The notes beneath the pieces were generated by a model. It had not been told where the DNA came from. It was given only the letters and a program-made list of their open reading frames with translations, and did not search any database. A program made the position numbers and the translations under genes. Shown here piece after piece: positions 44,749-53,399 of a stretch of 64,000 bases of DNA. The stretch spans positions 19,426 through 83,425 of the forward strand of contig CAYPDC010000001.1 of the NCBI GenBank assembly GCA_964409355.1, given 5' to 3'. Position 1 is the stretch's first letter. Each line of letters opens with the position of its first letter. The stretch comes from PCC-10605 sp964409355 (lineage in GTDB: Bacteria > Cyanobacteriota > Cyanobacteriia > Cyanobacteriales > Cyanobacteriaceae).

Positions 44749-45834
44749 GTGATGAAAAAAATTTTAATCTTATCTACTCCTGTCGGTGCGTTAAGTTCAG
44801 GGATTGGAGGTGGTGTAGAATTAACTATCTATAATTTAGTTCAGGAAATGCAAAGGCGCAATCATTTGGTTAAGGTAGTGGCACCACAAAATTCTTTTTT
44901 TCCCCATGCCGATATTATTGAGATTGAGGGTAATTTACATATTCCCGCCCAAACTCAAAGCCGTCAAACTCCTGTGACTATGCCAGAAAATTCTGTGTTA
45001 GCTAATATGCTTGATTATTGTTATCAAGTGCGATCGCAGTATGATGTCATCATCAATTTTGCCTTTGATTGGCTTCCTTTTTATCTTACTCCTTTTTTCT
45101 CAACAGAGATCGCTCATTTTATTAGTATGGGATCGTTATCTGATAGTTTAGATCAGATTATGGGCAAGATTGCGTCGAAATATCCTCACAAATTTGGTGT
45201 TTATACCAAGTCTCAAGCGGATACCTTTCCCTTTGCTGATAAATGTGAGTGTTTAGGCAGTGGTATCGATTTATCTTTATATCAATTTCAAGCGCAACCC
45301 GAAAGACAATTAGCATGGTTAGGGAGAATCGCACCGGAAAAAGCCTTAGAGGATGCGGTGAAAGCATCAGAAATAACAAATATTCCCCTGTTAATTTTTG
45401 GTAAAATTCAGAATGAGGAATACTGGCAAAATATTCAAACTCAATATCCCAATGCACCAATTAAATATAAAGGTTTTTTACAAACCCTTGACTTACAGGC
45501 ACAGTTGCGCAATTGTGCAGGATTAATCATGACTCCCCGATGGATAGAAGCCTTCGGTAATGTTGCTATTGAAGCCTTAGCCTGTGGTGTTCCCGTCATA
45601 AGTTATGCTAGGGGGGGGCCTGCAGAAATTATTGATGATGGTAAAACGGGGTTTTTAGTGACTCCTGATAGTGTGGAGGGGTTGACATCCGCTATTAATC
45701 GTCTTCGGGAAATTAACCGTCTTGATTGCCGTCAAACTGCTGAGGATGTCTATTCTTTACCTGCTTGGGGCGATCGTATCGAGGCATGGCTTGAGGGAGT
45801 CATGAGTAGGGAATATTTAGTTCGTAGTTCGTAG
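44749..45834 (+). CDS. Glycosyltransferase family 4 (GT-B)
   Basis: 361 residues. The N-terminal acceptor domain starts KKILILSTPVGALSSGIGGG with the glycine loop of GT-B enzymes. The donor domain has LAWLGRIAPEKALEDAVKA, LIMTPRWIEAFGNVAIEALA with the EX7E-type acidic pair, and GVPVISYARGGPAEII. It transfers a hexose from a nucleotide sugar to an envelope glycan or lipid of unknown kind. The last residues LVRSS and the stop are encoded within a heptamer tandem repeat (45818-45845), so the C terminus may vary between strains. Confidence 0.88.
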   Translation: MMKKILILSTPVGALSSGIGGGVELTIYNLVQEMQRRNHLVKVVAPQNSFFPHADIIEIEGNLHIPAQTQSRQTPVTMPENSVLANMLDYCYQVRSQYDVIINFAFDWLPFYLTPFFSTEIAHFISMGSLSDSLDQIMGKIASKYPHKFGVYTKSQADTFPFADKCECLGSGIDLSLYQFQAQPERQLAWLGRIAPEKALEDAVKASEITNIPLLIFGKIQNEEYWQNIQTQYPNAPIKYKGFLQTLDLQAQLRNCAGLIMTPRWIEAFGNVAIEALACGVPVISYARGGPAEIIDDGKTGFLVTPDSVEGLTSAINRLREINRLDCRQTAEDVYSLPAWGDRIEAWLEGVMSREYLVRSS

Positions 45835-45845
45835 TTCGTAGTTCA
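45818..45845. repeat. Heptamer tandem repeat, four units
   Basis: TAGTTCG three times, then TAGTTCA. It overlaps the last codons and the TAG stop of the glycosyltransferase gene. Confidence 0.9.
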
Positions 45846-45882
45846 TCGTACATTATTAATTATTAATTGTTAATTGAAAACT

Positions 45883-46449
45883 ATGGCTTATTATTGGTTT
45901 AAAGCATTTCACATCATCGGTATCGTCGTATGGTTTGCGGGATTATTTTACCTCGTACGTTTATTCGTTTATCATGCAGAAGCACAAGAGAAATCTGAAC
46001 CTGCACAAACAATTTTAAAACAACAGTATGAGTTAATGGAAAAAAGGCTCTACAATATCATTACTACCCCCGGCATGATAGTTACTGTAGCGATGGCTGT
46101 GGGATTAATTACCACAGAACCAGAGGTGTTAAAATCAGGATGGTTACATATAAAATTTCTCTTTGTGGGCTTATTGCTAATTTATCATTTCTGGTGCGGT
46201 AGGATTATGAAACAATTGGCAAAAGGTGAGAATACATGGAATGGGCAAAAATTCCGTGCCTTAAACGAAGCCCCTACTTTATTATTAGTAGTAATCGTCT
46301 TATTAGCTATCTTTAAAAATAATTTACCTTTAGACATTACTACATGGTTAATCGTGGCATTGGTGATATTAATGGGGGCAAGTATCCAATTCTATGCCAA
46401 GATTCGTCGCCAAAATGAAGCAGATGAACCTAGTCGCTCAATAACCTAA
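45883..46449 (+). CDS. hemJ: Protoporphyrinogen IX oxidase HemJ
   Basis: I use ATG 45883 (188 residues). A TTG 9 bp upstream is less likely. HemJ oxidises protoporphyrinogen IX to protoporphyrin IX in heme and chlorophyll synthesis. Four to five membrane helices are seen. The conserved His lies in AFHIIGIVVWFAGLFYLVRL, and HIKFLFVGLLLIYHFWCGR and FRALNEAPTLLLV are further marks. It stands alone downstream of the glycosyltransferase gene. Confidence 0.95.
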   Translation: MAYYWFKAFHIIGIVVWFAGLFYLVRLFVYHAEAQEKSEPAQTILKQQYELMEKRLYNIITTPGMIVTVAMAVGLITTEPEVLKSGWLHIKFLFVGLLLIYHFWCGRIMKQLAKGENTWNGQKFRALNEAPTLLLVVIVLLAIFKNNLPLDITTWLIVALVILMGASIQFYAKIRRQNEADEPSRSIT

Positions 46450-46560
46450 TAAAATTAGGATCGAACTCAGGTAAAACCGCACACTTTTTTTTCCTGAGTT
46501 CTGAGTTAAAATTCAGAAAGAAAGATTGATTCTTTCGCACTTTGGGTCTTACCTTAGCAA

Positions 46561-47775
46561 TTATCCCAGTTGATCGAAAATCGCAAACATTGGTAAATAC
46601 ATAGATAGCAAAATTGTACCTACCATCCCTGCAATACCAACCATCATCAAAGGTTCAATGACGCTAGTTAAAGCCTTAACGGCTTGTTCAACTTCGTCTT
46701 CGTAAAAATCAGCGACTTTCATCATCATCGCATCTAACTCCCCTGTCTCCTCCCCAATCATCATCATTTGAACCGCCATAGAGGGAAATACTTTTCTTTC
46801 GGCGATCGCAACGCTTAACATACCTCCTTCTAAAATAGCTTCTTTGGCGGCACCGATGGCATTGGAAATAACTTTATTGGGAATAGTATCCTGTGAAATC
46901 TCCAAACATTGTATGATTGGCACACCCGAACGAGTTAAAGTACCGAAAATACGACAAAAACGAGCCACCGCATTTTTTTCATTCAAATCCCCGAAAATAG
47001 GTATTTTCAGCGAGATCGTGTCAATCTGTAAACGTCCTGCGGGAGTTTTGTAATACTGTTTAAAAGCAAATACTGTACCGATAATAACAGCAACGGGAAT
47101 AACGGCTTTAGGACTGCGCAAGAAACCACTGAGATTCACCATGAATTGAGTCAAAGCGGGTAACTCAGCACCTAACTGCTCAAAAATTCCTGCAAATACA
47201 GGAATTAGGAAAATAGTCATCCCCAAAAAAGCTAAAACCGCAAAAATGCCAACGGTGACAGGATAAGCCATTGCTGACTTTACCTGACTTTGTAAACGGG
47301 CAACATCTTCGAGAAGTTTTGCTAAACGATTCATAACCTCATCTAAAACCCCCCCTGTTTCCCCCGCTTCTACCATACTCACATAGAGTTTATCGAAACA
47401 GTCGGGATGTTTTTCCATGGCTTCAGATAAGTTGACACCCTGTTGTACATCCTCACCAATAGCATTTAAAGCCCTTTTAAACTTGGGATTTCCAGATTGT
47501 TCTGCTAAAACGGCTAGGGTACGAACGATCGCAACTCCAGCATTTACCAACACCGCAAATTGACGAGAGAAGATCGCTTTATCCTTGACAGAAACACTGC
47601 TTAAAGCCGCCTCAATGGCAGATAAATCAAAATCAATACCAGCTTTGCGAATTTTGCCGATAGCGGCATAGCGTTTTCGCAGAATGCGTTTAGCTTCATC
47701 CTGAGAATCAGCAACAACTCTTTCTTCTAAGACATTTCCTGCTTTATCTTTTACTTGAACAATAAAAGTAGCCAT
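46561..47775 (-). CDS. pilC: Type IV pilus inner-membrane platform protein PilC
   Basis: 404 residues with two T2SSF domains (about 70-190 and 270-395) and three membrane helices. FSRQFAVLVNAGVAIVRTLA and FCRIFGTLTRSGVPIIQCLE are the paired family motifs, and ETGELDAMM is also typical. It forms the platform that couples the PilB and PilT motors to the pilus. It follows pilT with a 30-bp gap, surely in one transcript. Confidence 0.96.
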   Translation of the reverse strand: MATFIVQVKDKAGNVLEERVVADSQDEAKRILRKRYAAIGKIRKAGIDFDLSAIEAALSSVSVKDKAIFSRQFAVLVNAGVAIVRTLAVLAEQSGNPKFKRALNAIGEDVQQGVNLSEAMEKHPDCFDKLYVSMVEAGETGGVLDEVMNRLAKLLEDVARLQSQVKSAMAYPVTVGIFAVLAFLGMTIFLIPVFAGIFEQLGAELPALTQFMVNLSGFLRSPKAVIPVAVIIGTVFAFKQYYKTPAGRLQIDTISLKIPIFGDLNEKNAVARFCRIFGTLTRSGVPIIQCLEISQDTIPNKVISNAIGAAKEAILEGGMLSVAIAERKVFPSMAVQMMMIGEETGELDAMMMKVADFYEDEVEQAVKALTSVIEPLMMVGIAGMVGTILLSMYLPMFAIFDQLG

Positions 47776-47805
47776 AATTAAATCCCCTACTCATCTAAGC
47801 AAATA

Positions 47806-48921
47806 TTAACGACGTTTACTCGGTGTCCCCATACCACTACTATCCACGGAAGTTCCTAATAAGCGTTTTAACTCATCAGGTTTACCGCTTTTCCCTAGGG
47901 CTTCTTCTATACTAATTGTACCTGTTTTCACTAGGTTAGCTAAAGCCTGTTCCATAGTTTGCATACCTAATTTCCCTCCTGTTTGAATAGCCGAGTAAAT
48001 TTGAGGTGCTTTTGCTTCCCGAATTAAGTTGGCGATCGCAGGTGTAACAAGCATAATTTCTTGAGCCATGGCTCTGCCAAACTCTCCCGGTTTTGGGTTT
48101 TTCTTCTTAGCTAAGGTTTGAGCGAATACTGCCAATAAAGAATTGGATAACATTGCTCTAATTTGTGCCTGTTCCGCCGAAGGAAAAACGTCAATAATAC
48201 GGTCAATAGTACCTGCGGCAGAGCTAGTGTGTAAAGTACCAAAGACAAGGTGTCCAGTTTCAGCGGCGGTGATTGCTAGAGAAATAGTTTCTAAGTCACG
48301 CATCTCACCCACAAGGATAATATCTGGATCTTCCCTTAATGCCGCCTTTAAGGCATTGCCAAAACTCTTGGTATCTTCTCCTTTTTGGCGCTGGTGGAAT
48401 AAACTGTTAATATTAGGAAAGACATATTCGATGGGATCTTCTACCGTGAGAATATGTTCAGCACGGGTACGATTAATTAAGTCTAACATAGCGGCGAGAG
48501 TGGTTGTTTTACCCGAACCCGTTTGCCCTGTCACCAAAATCATCCCTCTAGGGCGCTCACTCATTTCCTTTACAATATCAGGTAAACCTAGTTGGTCAAA
48601 ATTGGGAATTTTAGAAGATAAAGCCCGTAAACAGGCGGCATAACAACCCCTTTCCTTATAAACATTCACTCGAAATCGAGCCAACCCTTTTACTCCATAA
48701 GAACAATCTAACTCCCATTCCTGCTCTAAGGTTTTGCGTTGGGTATTATTGAGCATACTGAAAATAAGTTTTTGGCATTCTTGAGGATTAAGAGGTTCAT
48801 CGCCAATAGGGGTTAACTTACCACTGATCCGAAAGTACACAGGCGCACCTGCCTGAATGTGCATATCAGAACCCCCTAGTTCTACCAACTGCTCCATTAA
48901 ATCCTCAATCATTATTTCCAT
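47806..48921 (-). CDS. pilT: Type IV pilus retraction ATPase PilT
   Basis: I use ATG 48921 (371 residues), which has an AAGGAGAAGG ribosome-binding site just upstream. The earlier start at 48963 covers that site. MEDLVELGGSDMH-type N terminus, Walker A TGQTGSGKT, Walker B DIILVGEMRDLET and the His box are intact, while the AIRNLIREGK-like region reads AIANLIREAKAPQIY. PilT disassembles pilin to retract pili for twitching, phototaxis and DNA uptake. pilB, often the upstream neighbour, is absent here. Confidence 0.96.
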   Translation of the reverse strand: MEIMIEDLMEQLVELGGSDMHIQAGAPVYFRISGKLTPIGDEPLNPQECQKLIFSMLNNTQRKTLEQEWELDCSYGVKGLARFRVNVYKERGCYAACLRALSSKIPNFDQLGLPDIVKEMSERPRGMILVTGQTGSGKTTTLAAMLDLINRTRAEHILTVEDPIEYVFPNINSLFHQRQKGEDTKSFGNALKAALREDPDIILVGEMRDLETISLAITAAETGHLVFGTLHTSSAAGTIDRIIDVFPSAEQAQIRAMLSNSLLAVFAQTLAKKKNPKPGEFGRAMAQEIMLVTPAIANLIREAKAPQIYSAIQTGGKLGMQTMEQALANLVKTGTISIEEALGKSGKPDELKRLLGTSVDSSGMGTPSKRR

Positions 48922-49088
48922 AATCACCTTCTCCTTAACGATAATTACGAGTTTATTTCCCAATATAACCCAATCTTCTTTGATTACTTCTGATTTCTAC
49001 ATAACTCTTAAGCTAGGAGATTTACGAAGCCTAGGAGAGAGTTGAAGTTTAAATATTCTTGATTTTCTCCCCTCTCCTTTTATTTCTT

Positions 49089-50081
49089 CTACTGTTTGAA
49101 ACTATCAACCCAATCCTGTAACACCTTCCCCGCAACCTCTCTGCCTCCTAAACCAAAAGCAAGTGCGATCGCAATACCTCCCGTCAGTAAACCAAAAGCA
49201 AGGTTAACAATATTCGGTGCAATGCCAATTCTTTCTAAAGCCATCGCCGAAACCATGACGATGATAATAGCAATACGAGCAGTTTGTGCCAAGAAATTAG
49301 CCTGACGAGTACCAGAGTTAGCAATCAGTTTAAACACTAAATTAGCAAAATATAGTCCGATGGCAAACACGATTAATCCTGCTAAAATTTGTCCCGAAAG
49401 GATAAGGATAAATGTGACAACACCTTTAAGGGCTTCAATTTGTAAAATATCCACCGCCGTTAAAGATGCAACCAACATTACCGCCACTAAGACAATCATC
49501 CCCACAATTTGCGAAGGTGTTTGATTTTAAATTGTTGCCTGATTCTTGTTACTCTCCGTATATACTTTTGCTTCCAAGGAAGTTTTAGTAGTTATACCTA
49601 ACCAAATAAAAACATTATTGAAGCCGATAATAGTTAGCAAATTAGTCACTAACTCCGATAAATACTGGCCTGCCACATAAGCTAAACCAACAATTGCGAT
49701 CGCAGCGAATAATTTAGGTAATATATCCAATACCTGATTAAGCATTTGAGTAGCAGGTACAGAAATCGCCTGAATTTGTAAGGCATCAAGGGCAGTAATG
49801 GCAATGGGTATCAACACTAAAATATATACCACAGAACCAACAATTTGTGCCAGAGATTGACTATTTTCTCTGCCATCTAAACCAAATTTTTCCCCCATTT
49901 GGTTCAAACCCTTAGCAACCAATAAATTAGTCACTACCTTTTTGATGATTTGAGCAATAATCCAACCGATCGCACCGATAATAACTGCGGCAAAAACATT
50001 AGGTAAAATGCCGACAATATCATTAACTAATTCTTCTAAAGGGCGCAAAGTGCCTTCTAATCTTAAAACATTTAAAATGGT
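49089..50081 (-). pseudogene. MscS-type/conserved TM-helix channel gene, nonsense and 5' truncation
   Basis: Two segments, 50048-49527 and 49505-49089, lie in the same reading frame and are parted only by one in-frame TAA (49527-49529), with NQTPSQIV readable right after it. Together they give about 320 codons of repeated hydrophobic helices (LVNDIVGILPNVFAAVIIGA, LDILPKLFAAIAIVGLAYVA) ending FGLGGREVAGKVLQDWV, typical of cyanobacterial TM-helix/MscS-like channels. The frame also runs upstream past the TTG (RLEGTLRPLEEL) until it meets the 89-bp palindrome at 50079, so the 5' end is lost. Likely dead, unless the stop is read through. Confidence 0.82.
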
Positions 50082-50167
50082 TCTTCATGACTTAGTATGC
50101 AAATTGCATTTTGAAAACGAGAGATCAAGACTTCCAGCTTTCACAGCATACCATCTCGTGAAGAACC
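50079..50167. repeat. 89-bp palindromic element, copy 2
   Basis: Perfect ends GGTTCTTCA and TGAAGAACC (inverted), inner arms TTAGTATGC and GCATACCAT. Same length as the copy at 9647-9735. It separates the channel remnant from a PIN-toxin remnant. Confidence 0.85.
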
Positions 50168-50169
50168 AG

Positions 50170-50541
50170 AATTAATTATTCAAGCTAATGGTAAAACTAC
50201 TATTAAAGAATTAACAGCAGAAATAGAGAAAATTTCGGGAATAAGTGTTGTTAAAGAAATTTCTCATTATTGTTCTAGTATATCGTTAAAGGTTGAAAAA
50301 TTAAGAGATCCTAAAGATATAATCATTAGACATCTCCAGAAACTATCATTTCACAACGATAGAATAAGGGTTATAACCCAATTTTTAGGAATTGTTGGAG
50401 ATGTCTATTTTATCCGCTTCTATAACAGCACAAGCTCAAGTCATTATCACAGGAGATTTAGATTTATTAGTGTTGGTAGAATTTAATCATATTCCTATTC
50501 TTAATCCACAAACTTTTTTAGAACAATATTTTACTGATTAA
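50170..50541 (+). pseudogene. PIN-domain (VapC-like) toxin remnant split by an 81-bp element
   Basis: The first part ends ISLKVEKLRDPKD. Then come the 81 bp of element 50327-50407, and afterwards the other half, ILSASITAQAQVIITGDLDL then LVLVEFNHIPILNPQTFLEQ, closing at TAA 50541. Joined, they give the RDPKD...AxVIITGDxDLL pattern of PIN-family toxins, including the late acidic residues. The 5' half of the gene, with the first catalytic Asp, is not found. A 46-residue frame from ATG 50401 is still open but lacks the active site. Confidence 0.65.
50327..50407. mobile_element. 81-bp MITE with perfect 12-bp ends
   Basis: TAGACATCTCCA and TGGAGATGTCTA are exact inverse repeats, with the central palindrome GGGTTATAACCC between them. 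Other members are 31594-31674 (81 bp) and 54534-54603 (70 bp), with single ends at 18762-18773 and 42692-42703. Confidence 0.85.
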
Positions 50542-50715
50542 ATAATCCCTAAAGGCAATGTTTTTGAGGTTCGACTTTTATAGGGGTGAAAGTTCGATCG
50601 AGTTTTTGGAGTGGAGTTCGATGGAATTTTTGTGGGGAGGTGCGATCGATGTTGTTGAAAAAATAATCTTGAACAAATACAACGTTGTCCATAAAGTTCG
50701 ATCGCACCCTGCGGT

Positions 50716-51606
50716 TTATTTGATTTTGTTTAATACGGGTTTAACAGAAACAATATGTTTATTCATGCCTAATTTACTGGGTTTCATACCTAATGCTAAT
50801 CCAATTAGTTCGGTAATGTAAATAATGGGCATATTGTAGGTAACGCCAAATTTCTTCTCGATGTCTGCTTGACGTAATTCTAAATTTGTGTCACATAAAG
50901 GACAGGCTAAAACTATACAATCAGCGTTAAGGGATTTAGCTTCATCAAGAATTTGTTTTGTAAGATAAAATGCTCTTTCTTCTTGTGATACTAAAATAGG
51001 GCCTCCACAACAACTGGTTTTACTTTGAAAATCAACGACTTCTGCACCGCAAATACGGGATAATTTATCCATAGAAGTGGGAAAACGGGGGGAATCCCAT
51101 CCTGTTATATCCGCCGGGCGAGTGAGTAAACATCCATAATAACAAGCTACTTTTAAGCCTGTGAGGGGTTTAACAACTCTCGAAGCGATGTCTATATCAT
51201 TAACTAAGACATCCACAACGTTCCGTACTCGGATATTATAATCCTTAACATCGATGCCCATTTCCGACATAATCGCCATGATTTTACCTTTCTCGTCATC
51301 GTCTTTCAAGGCTTTCATGGCACGGGCAGATTTATTGTAACATCCTGAACAAGAAGCCAAGAGATCTAAATTTTGTTTTTGGGCTAAGGCGACATTTCTT
51401 CCAGCCATTGCCATGCCCATATCGTGGGAGACACTAGCTGCGATCGAACCTCCGCAACAAGACCAATCTTGTAATTCTTGTAAGTCAATGCCCAATTCTT
51501 TCATGACTACTCTGGTGGAGATGTCAAATTCTCTGGCGGTGGTGTGTAAACTACAACCGGGATAGTAGGCATATTGGGTAGTGGTGGGTTTAATCATTGT
51601 TTTCAT
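50716..51606 (-). CDS. HdrB-like subunit (B2) with two CCG domains
   Basis: 296 residues. Two complete CCG domains are seen: C18, C50-C51, C86 and C89, then C155, C159, C199-C200, C235 and C238. In heterodisulfide reductase each such motif binds a noncubane [4Fe-4S] cluster that splits a disulfide. It is the last gene of the Hdr-like run, and its start overlaps the end of the HdrC-like gene by 17 bp. The counterpart in sulfur oxidisers is sHdrB2. The substrate disulfide or persulfide in a cyanobacterium is unknown. M4 is an alternative start. Confidence 0.88.
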   Translation of the reverse strand: MKTMIKPTTTQYAYYPGCSLHTTAREFDISTRVVMKELGIDLQELQDWSCCGGSIAASVSHDMGMAMAGRNVALAQKQNLDLLASCSGCYNKSARAMKALKDDDEKGKIMAIMSEMGIDVKDYNIRVRNVVDVLVNDIDIASRVVKPLTGLKVACYYGCLLTRPADITGWDSPRFPTSMDKLSRICGAEVVDFQSKTSCCGGPILVSQEERAFYLTKQILDEAKSLNADCIVLACPLCDTNLELRQADIEKKFGVTYNMPIIYITELIGLALGMKPSKLGMNKHIVSVKPVLNKIK

Positions 51607-52192
51607 GCTTTTTTTTCGCTTTTTCTAAGGCTTGGCTAAATTGTTGAGGATTTTTGATTTTTTCGGGGAAGGGTGACATTTTGCCCCGTAATGCTAATTG
51701 AATACCGAGGGGGGCTTGATCTATCATTGCTTGTAAACCGCCGAATCTCTGCATCAATTCTGGTTCAAAGAGAATGCCCCGTTTTTGGACTAAATCAACG
51801 AAAATTTGATTAAATTTAGTGGAATCGTTCTTAATTCCTTCTTCAATGGCGATCGCTTTCACTGCTTCAATGACATCGGAAGGGCGTACACCACGAGGAC
51901 AACGAGAGGTACAAATATAACAAGAACTACACATCCATAAAGTGTTACTTTGCAGGACTTTTTCCCATTCCCCCCTCTGAGTCATGAGGATTAAAGTACG
52001 GGGTGACATATCCATCACATCGATATTAGTACAACCACCGCTACAAGTACCACATTGCATACAAGCGGCGATCGCACTTCCTTTTCCTCCTTCGGCTTCC
52101 ACTCTTTTGGCAAAATCGAGATTCATTTTATCGCCATCTAATTGACGATCTTTTTTCATGCCGAAGACAAACTTTTTCTTTTTCGTAATCAT
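51590..52192 (-). CDS. HdrC-like iron-sulfur subunit (C2)
   Basis: 200 residues with two [4Fe-4S] motifs: C44, C47, C50, C54 (followed by Thr rather than the usual Pro) and C88, C91, C94, C98-Pro. The spacing and flanks (PRTLILMTQRGEWEKVLQSN) are those of HdrC, the electron wire between HdrA and HdrB. A basic N-terminal extension of about 20 residues precedes it. It lies 12 bp after the HdrA-like gene and overlaps the next, so the three form a tight unit. Confidence 0.88.
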   Translation of the reverse strand: MITKKKKFVFGMKKDRQLDGDKMNLDFAKRVEAEGGKGSAIAACMQCGTCSGGCTNIDVMDMSPRTLILMTQRGEWEKVLQSNTLWMCSSCYICTSRCPRGVRPSDVIEAVKAIAIEEGIKNDSTKFNQIFVDLVQKRGILFEPELMQRFGGLQAMIDQAPLGIQLALRGKMSPFPEKIKNPQQFSQALEKAKKKHENND

Positions 52193-52204
52193 CTTATCTT
52201 CTCC

Positions 52205-53254
52205 TTATACTAAAGTAGGAATTTGACCATTGAGAGAAATCGCCCGTTGTTGCATCATAAAACCTGCAATCTCTGCCGCCGCCGATCGCCCGTCTGTAAT
52301 AGATTCCATAATGGCTTTTGGACCTGTTGCTGCCCCGGCAAGGAAGACTCCAGAACGATGAGAATGGTTGTTAGAATACTGTTGATGGGCTGTAGCATAG
52401 AAGCGATCGCACCCCAGTTGTAAACCAGCCACATCCAGTAAATCGGGATTACCTTCCATACCCACCATTAACACCATTAAATCCACCGATAGACGCATGG
52501 GTTTAGCCGTCAAAGTATCTTCTAAACGTAATAATAAGGTGCGATCGGGCTTTTCACTAGCTTCCGAGAGTCGCCCCCGTAGAAACTGGATACCGTGAGA
52601 TTCTTGGGAAGTGCGATATAATTCCTCGTAACCACGACCAAATACCCGAATATCCATGTAGAGGCAATAGATTTGACAATCTGGGTTTTCTTCCTTAACT
52701 TCGATCGCAACTTTGATGGCATTAGTACAACAAACCCGGGAACAATAATTATTATTAACCTTCTCATCCCGTGAACCTACACAGTGAATCATTGCCACCT
52801 TTTTCGGTACTTTACCCTGACGAGTGACAACCTTACCTGCTTTCAACATAGCATCAAGTTCCACAGAAGTAATGGCATTATCATAAATATCGTAACCATA
52901 CTCCTCTTTCAAACTAGCATCAAAATGCTTATAACCCGTAGAGACGAGAATTGCTTGAGCGTTGATAGTATCACCGTGAGAAGTAGTCACCCAAAAATCG
53001 GGAGCAGAACCCTTAATTTCCGTTACCGTAGTATCAGTTAAGATTTGAGTAGAACCCAAACCAGCCCTTAAATTAGCCGTAATTTCCGAAGCATCAGTAA
53101 AATCGGGGAAAACCTTAAACCACTTGTTTAAATGTCCACCAACTTGAGGCTGTTTTTCAATCAAAACCACATGAAAACCGAAATCTTGCAACTTCCCCGC
53201 CGCCGCTAAACCAGCAGGACCACCACCGATTACAATGACATTATTGTTACTCAT
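52205..53254 (-). CDS. HdrA-like flavoprotein (short, sHdrA type)
   Basis: 349 residues, the size of sHdrA in sulfur oxidisers and far shorter than methanogen HdrA. The FAD dinucleotide fold is VIVIGGGPAGLAAAGKL. The characteristic Fe-S region has C158 (HCVGSRDE) and C171, C175, C176 (YCSRVCC). VFLAGAATGPKAIMESITDG closes the flavin site. The extra ferredoxin domains of methanogen HdrA are absent, so classic flavin bifurcation with ferredoxin is not obvious. A 145-bp gap with a G-rich repeat parts it from the B1 gene. Confidence 0.9.
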   Translation of the reverse strand: MSNNNVIVIGGGPAGLAAAGKLQDFGFHVVLIEKQPQVGGHLNKWFKVFPDFTDASEITANLRAGLGSTQILTDTTVTEIKGSAPDFWVTTSHGDTINAQAILVSTGYKHFDASLKEEYGYDIYDNAITSVELDAMLKAGKVVTRQGKVPKKVAMIHCVGSRDEKVNNNYCSRVCCTNAIKVAIEVKEENPDCQIYCLYMDIRVFGRGYEELYRTSQESHGIQFLRGRLSEASEKPDRTLLLRLEDTLTAKPMRLSVDLMVLMVGMEGNPDLLDVAGLQLGCDRFYATAHQQYSNNHSHRSGVFLAGAATGPKAIMESITDGRSAAAEIAGFMMQQRAISLNGQIPTLV

Positions 53255-53296
53255 AATTTTTTATTTTTTCTTTAACTGTGTTAACTTCTTGTTTTA

Positions 53297-53333
53297 ATTC
53301 CCCCCTTATTAAGGGGGGTTAGGGGGGATCAAA
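53297..53333. repeat. G-rich core repeat between B1 and A genes
   Basis: CCCCCCTTATTAAGGGGGGT then TAGGGGGGATC, the same core as at 9801, 18810, 31544, 44603 and 54486. It can form a hairpin and may lower transcription of the downstream Hdr genes. Confidence 0.75.
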
Positions 53334-53399
53334 CCCAAATATTTTGAGATTCTTCGCTGTCACTCAGAATGACATTACTCTTAATTCCGAACCCGAACC

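Noticed and set aside
44649..44834. 61-codon + frame before the glycosyltransferase
   Set aside because: Begins inside the MITE and overlaps the real gene in another frame.
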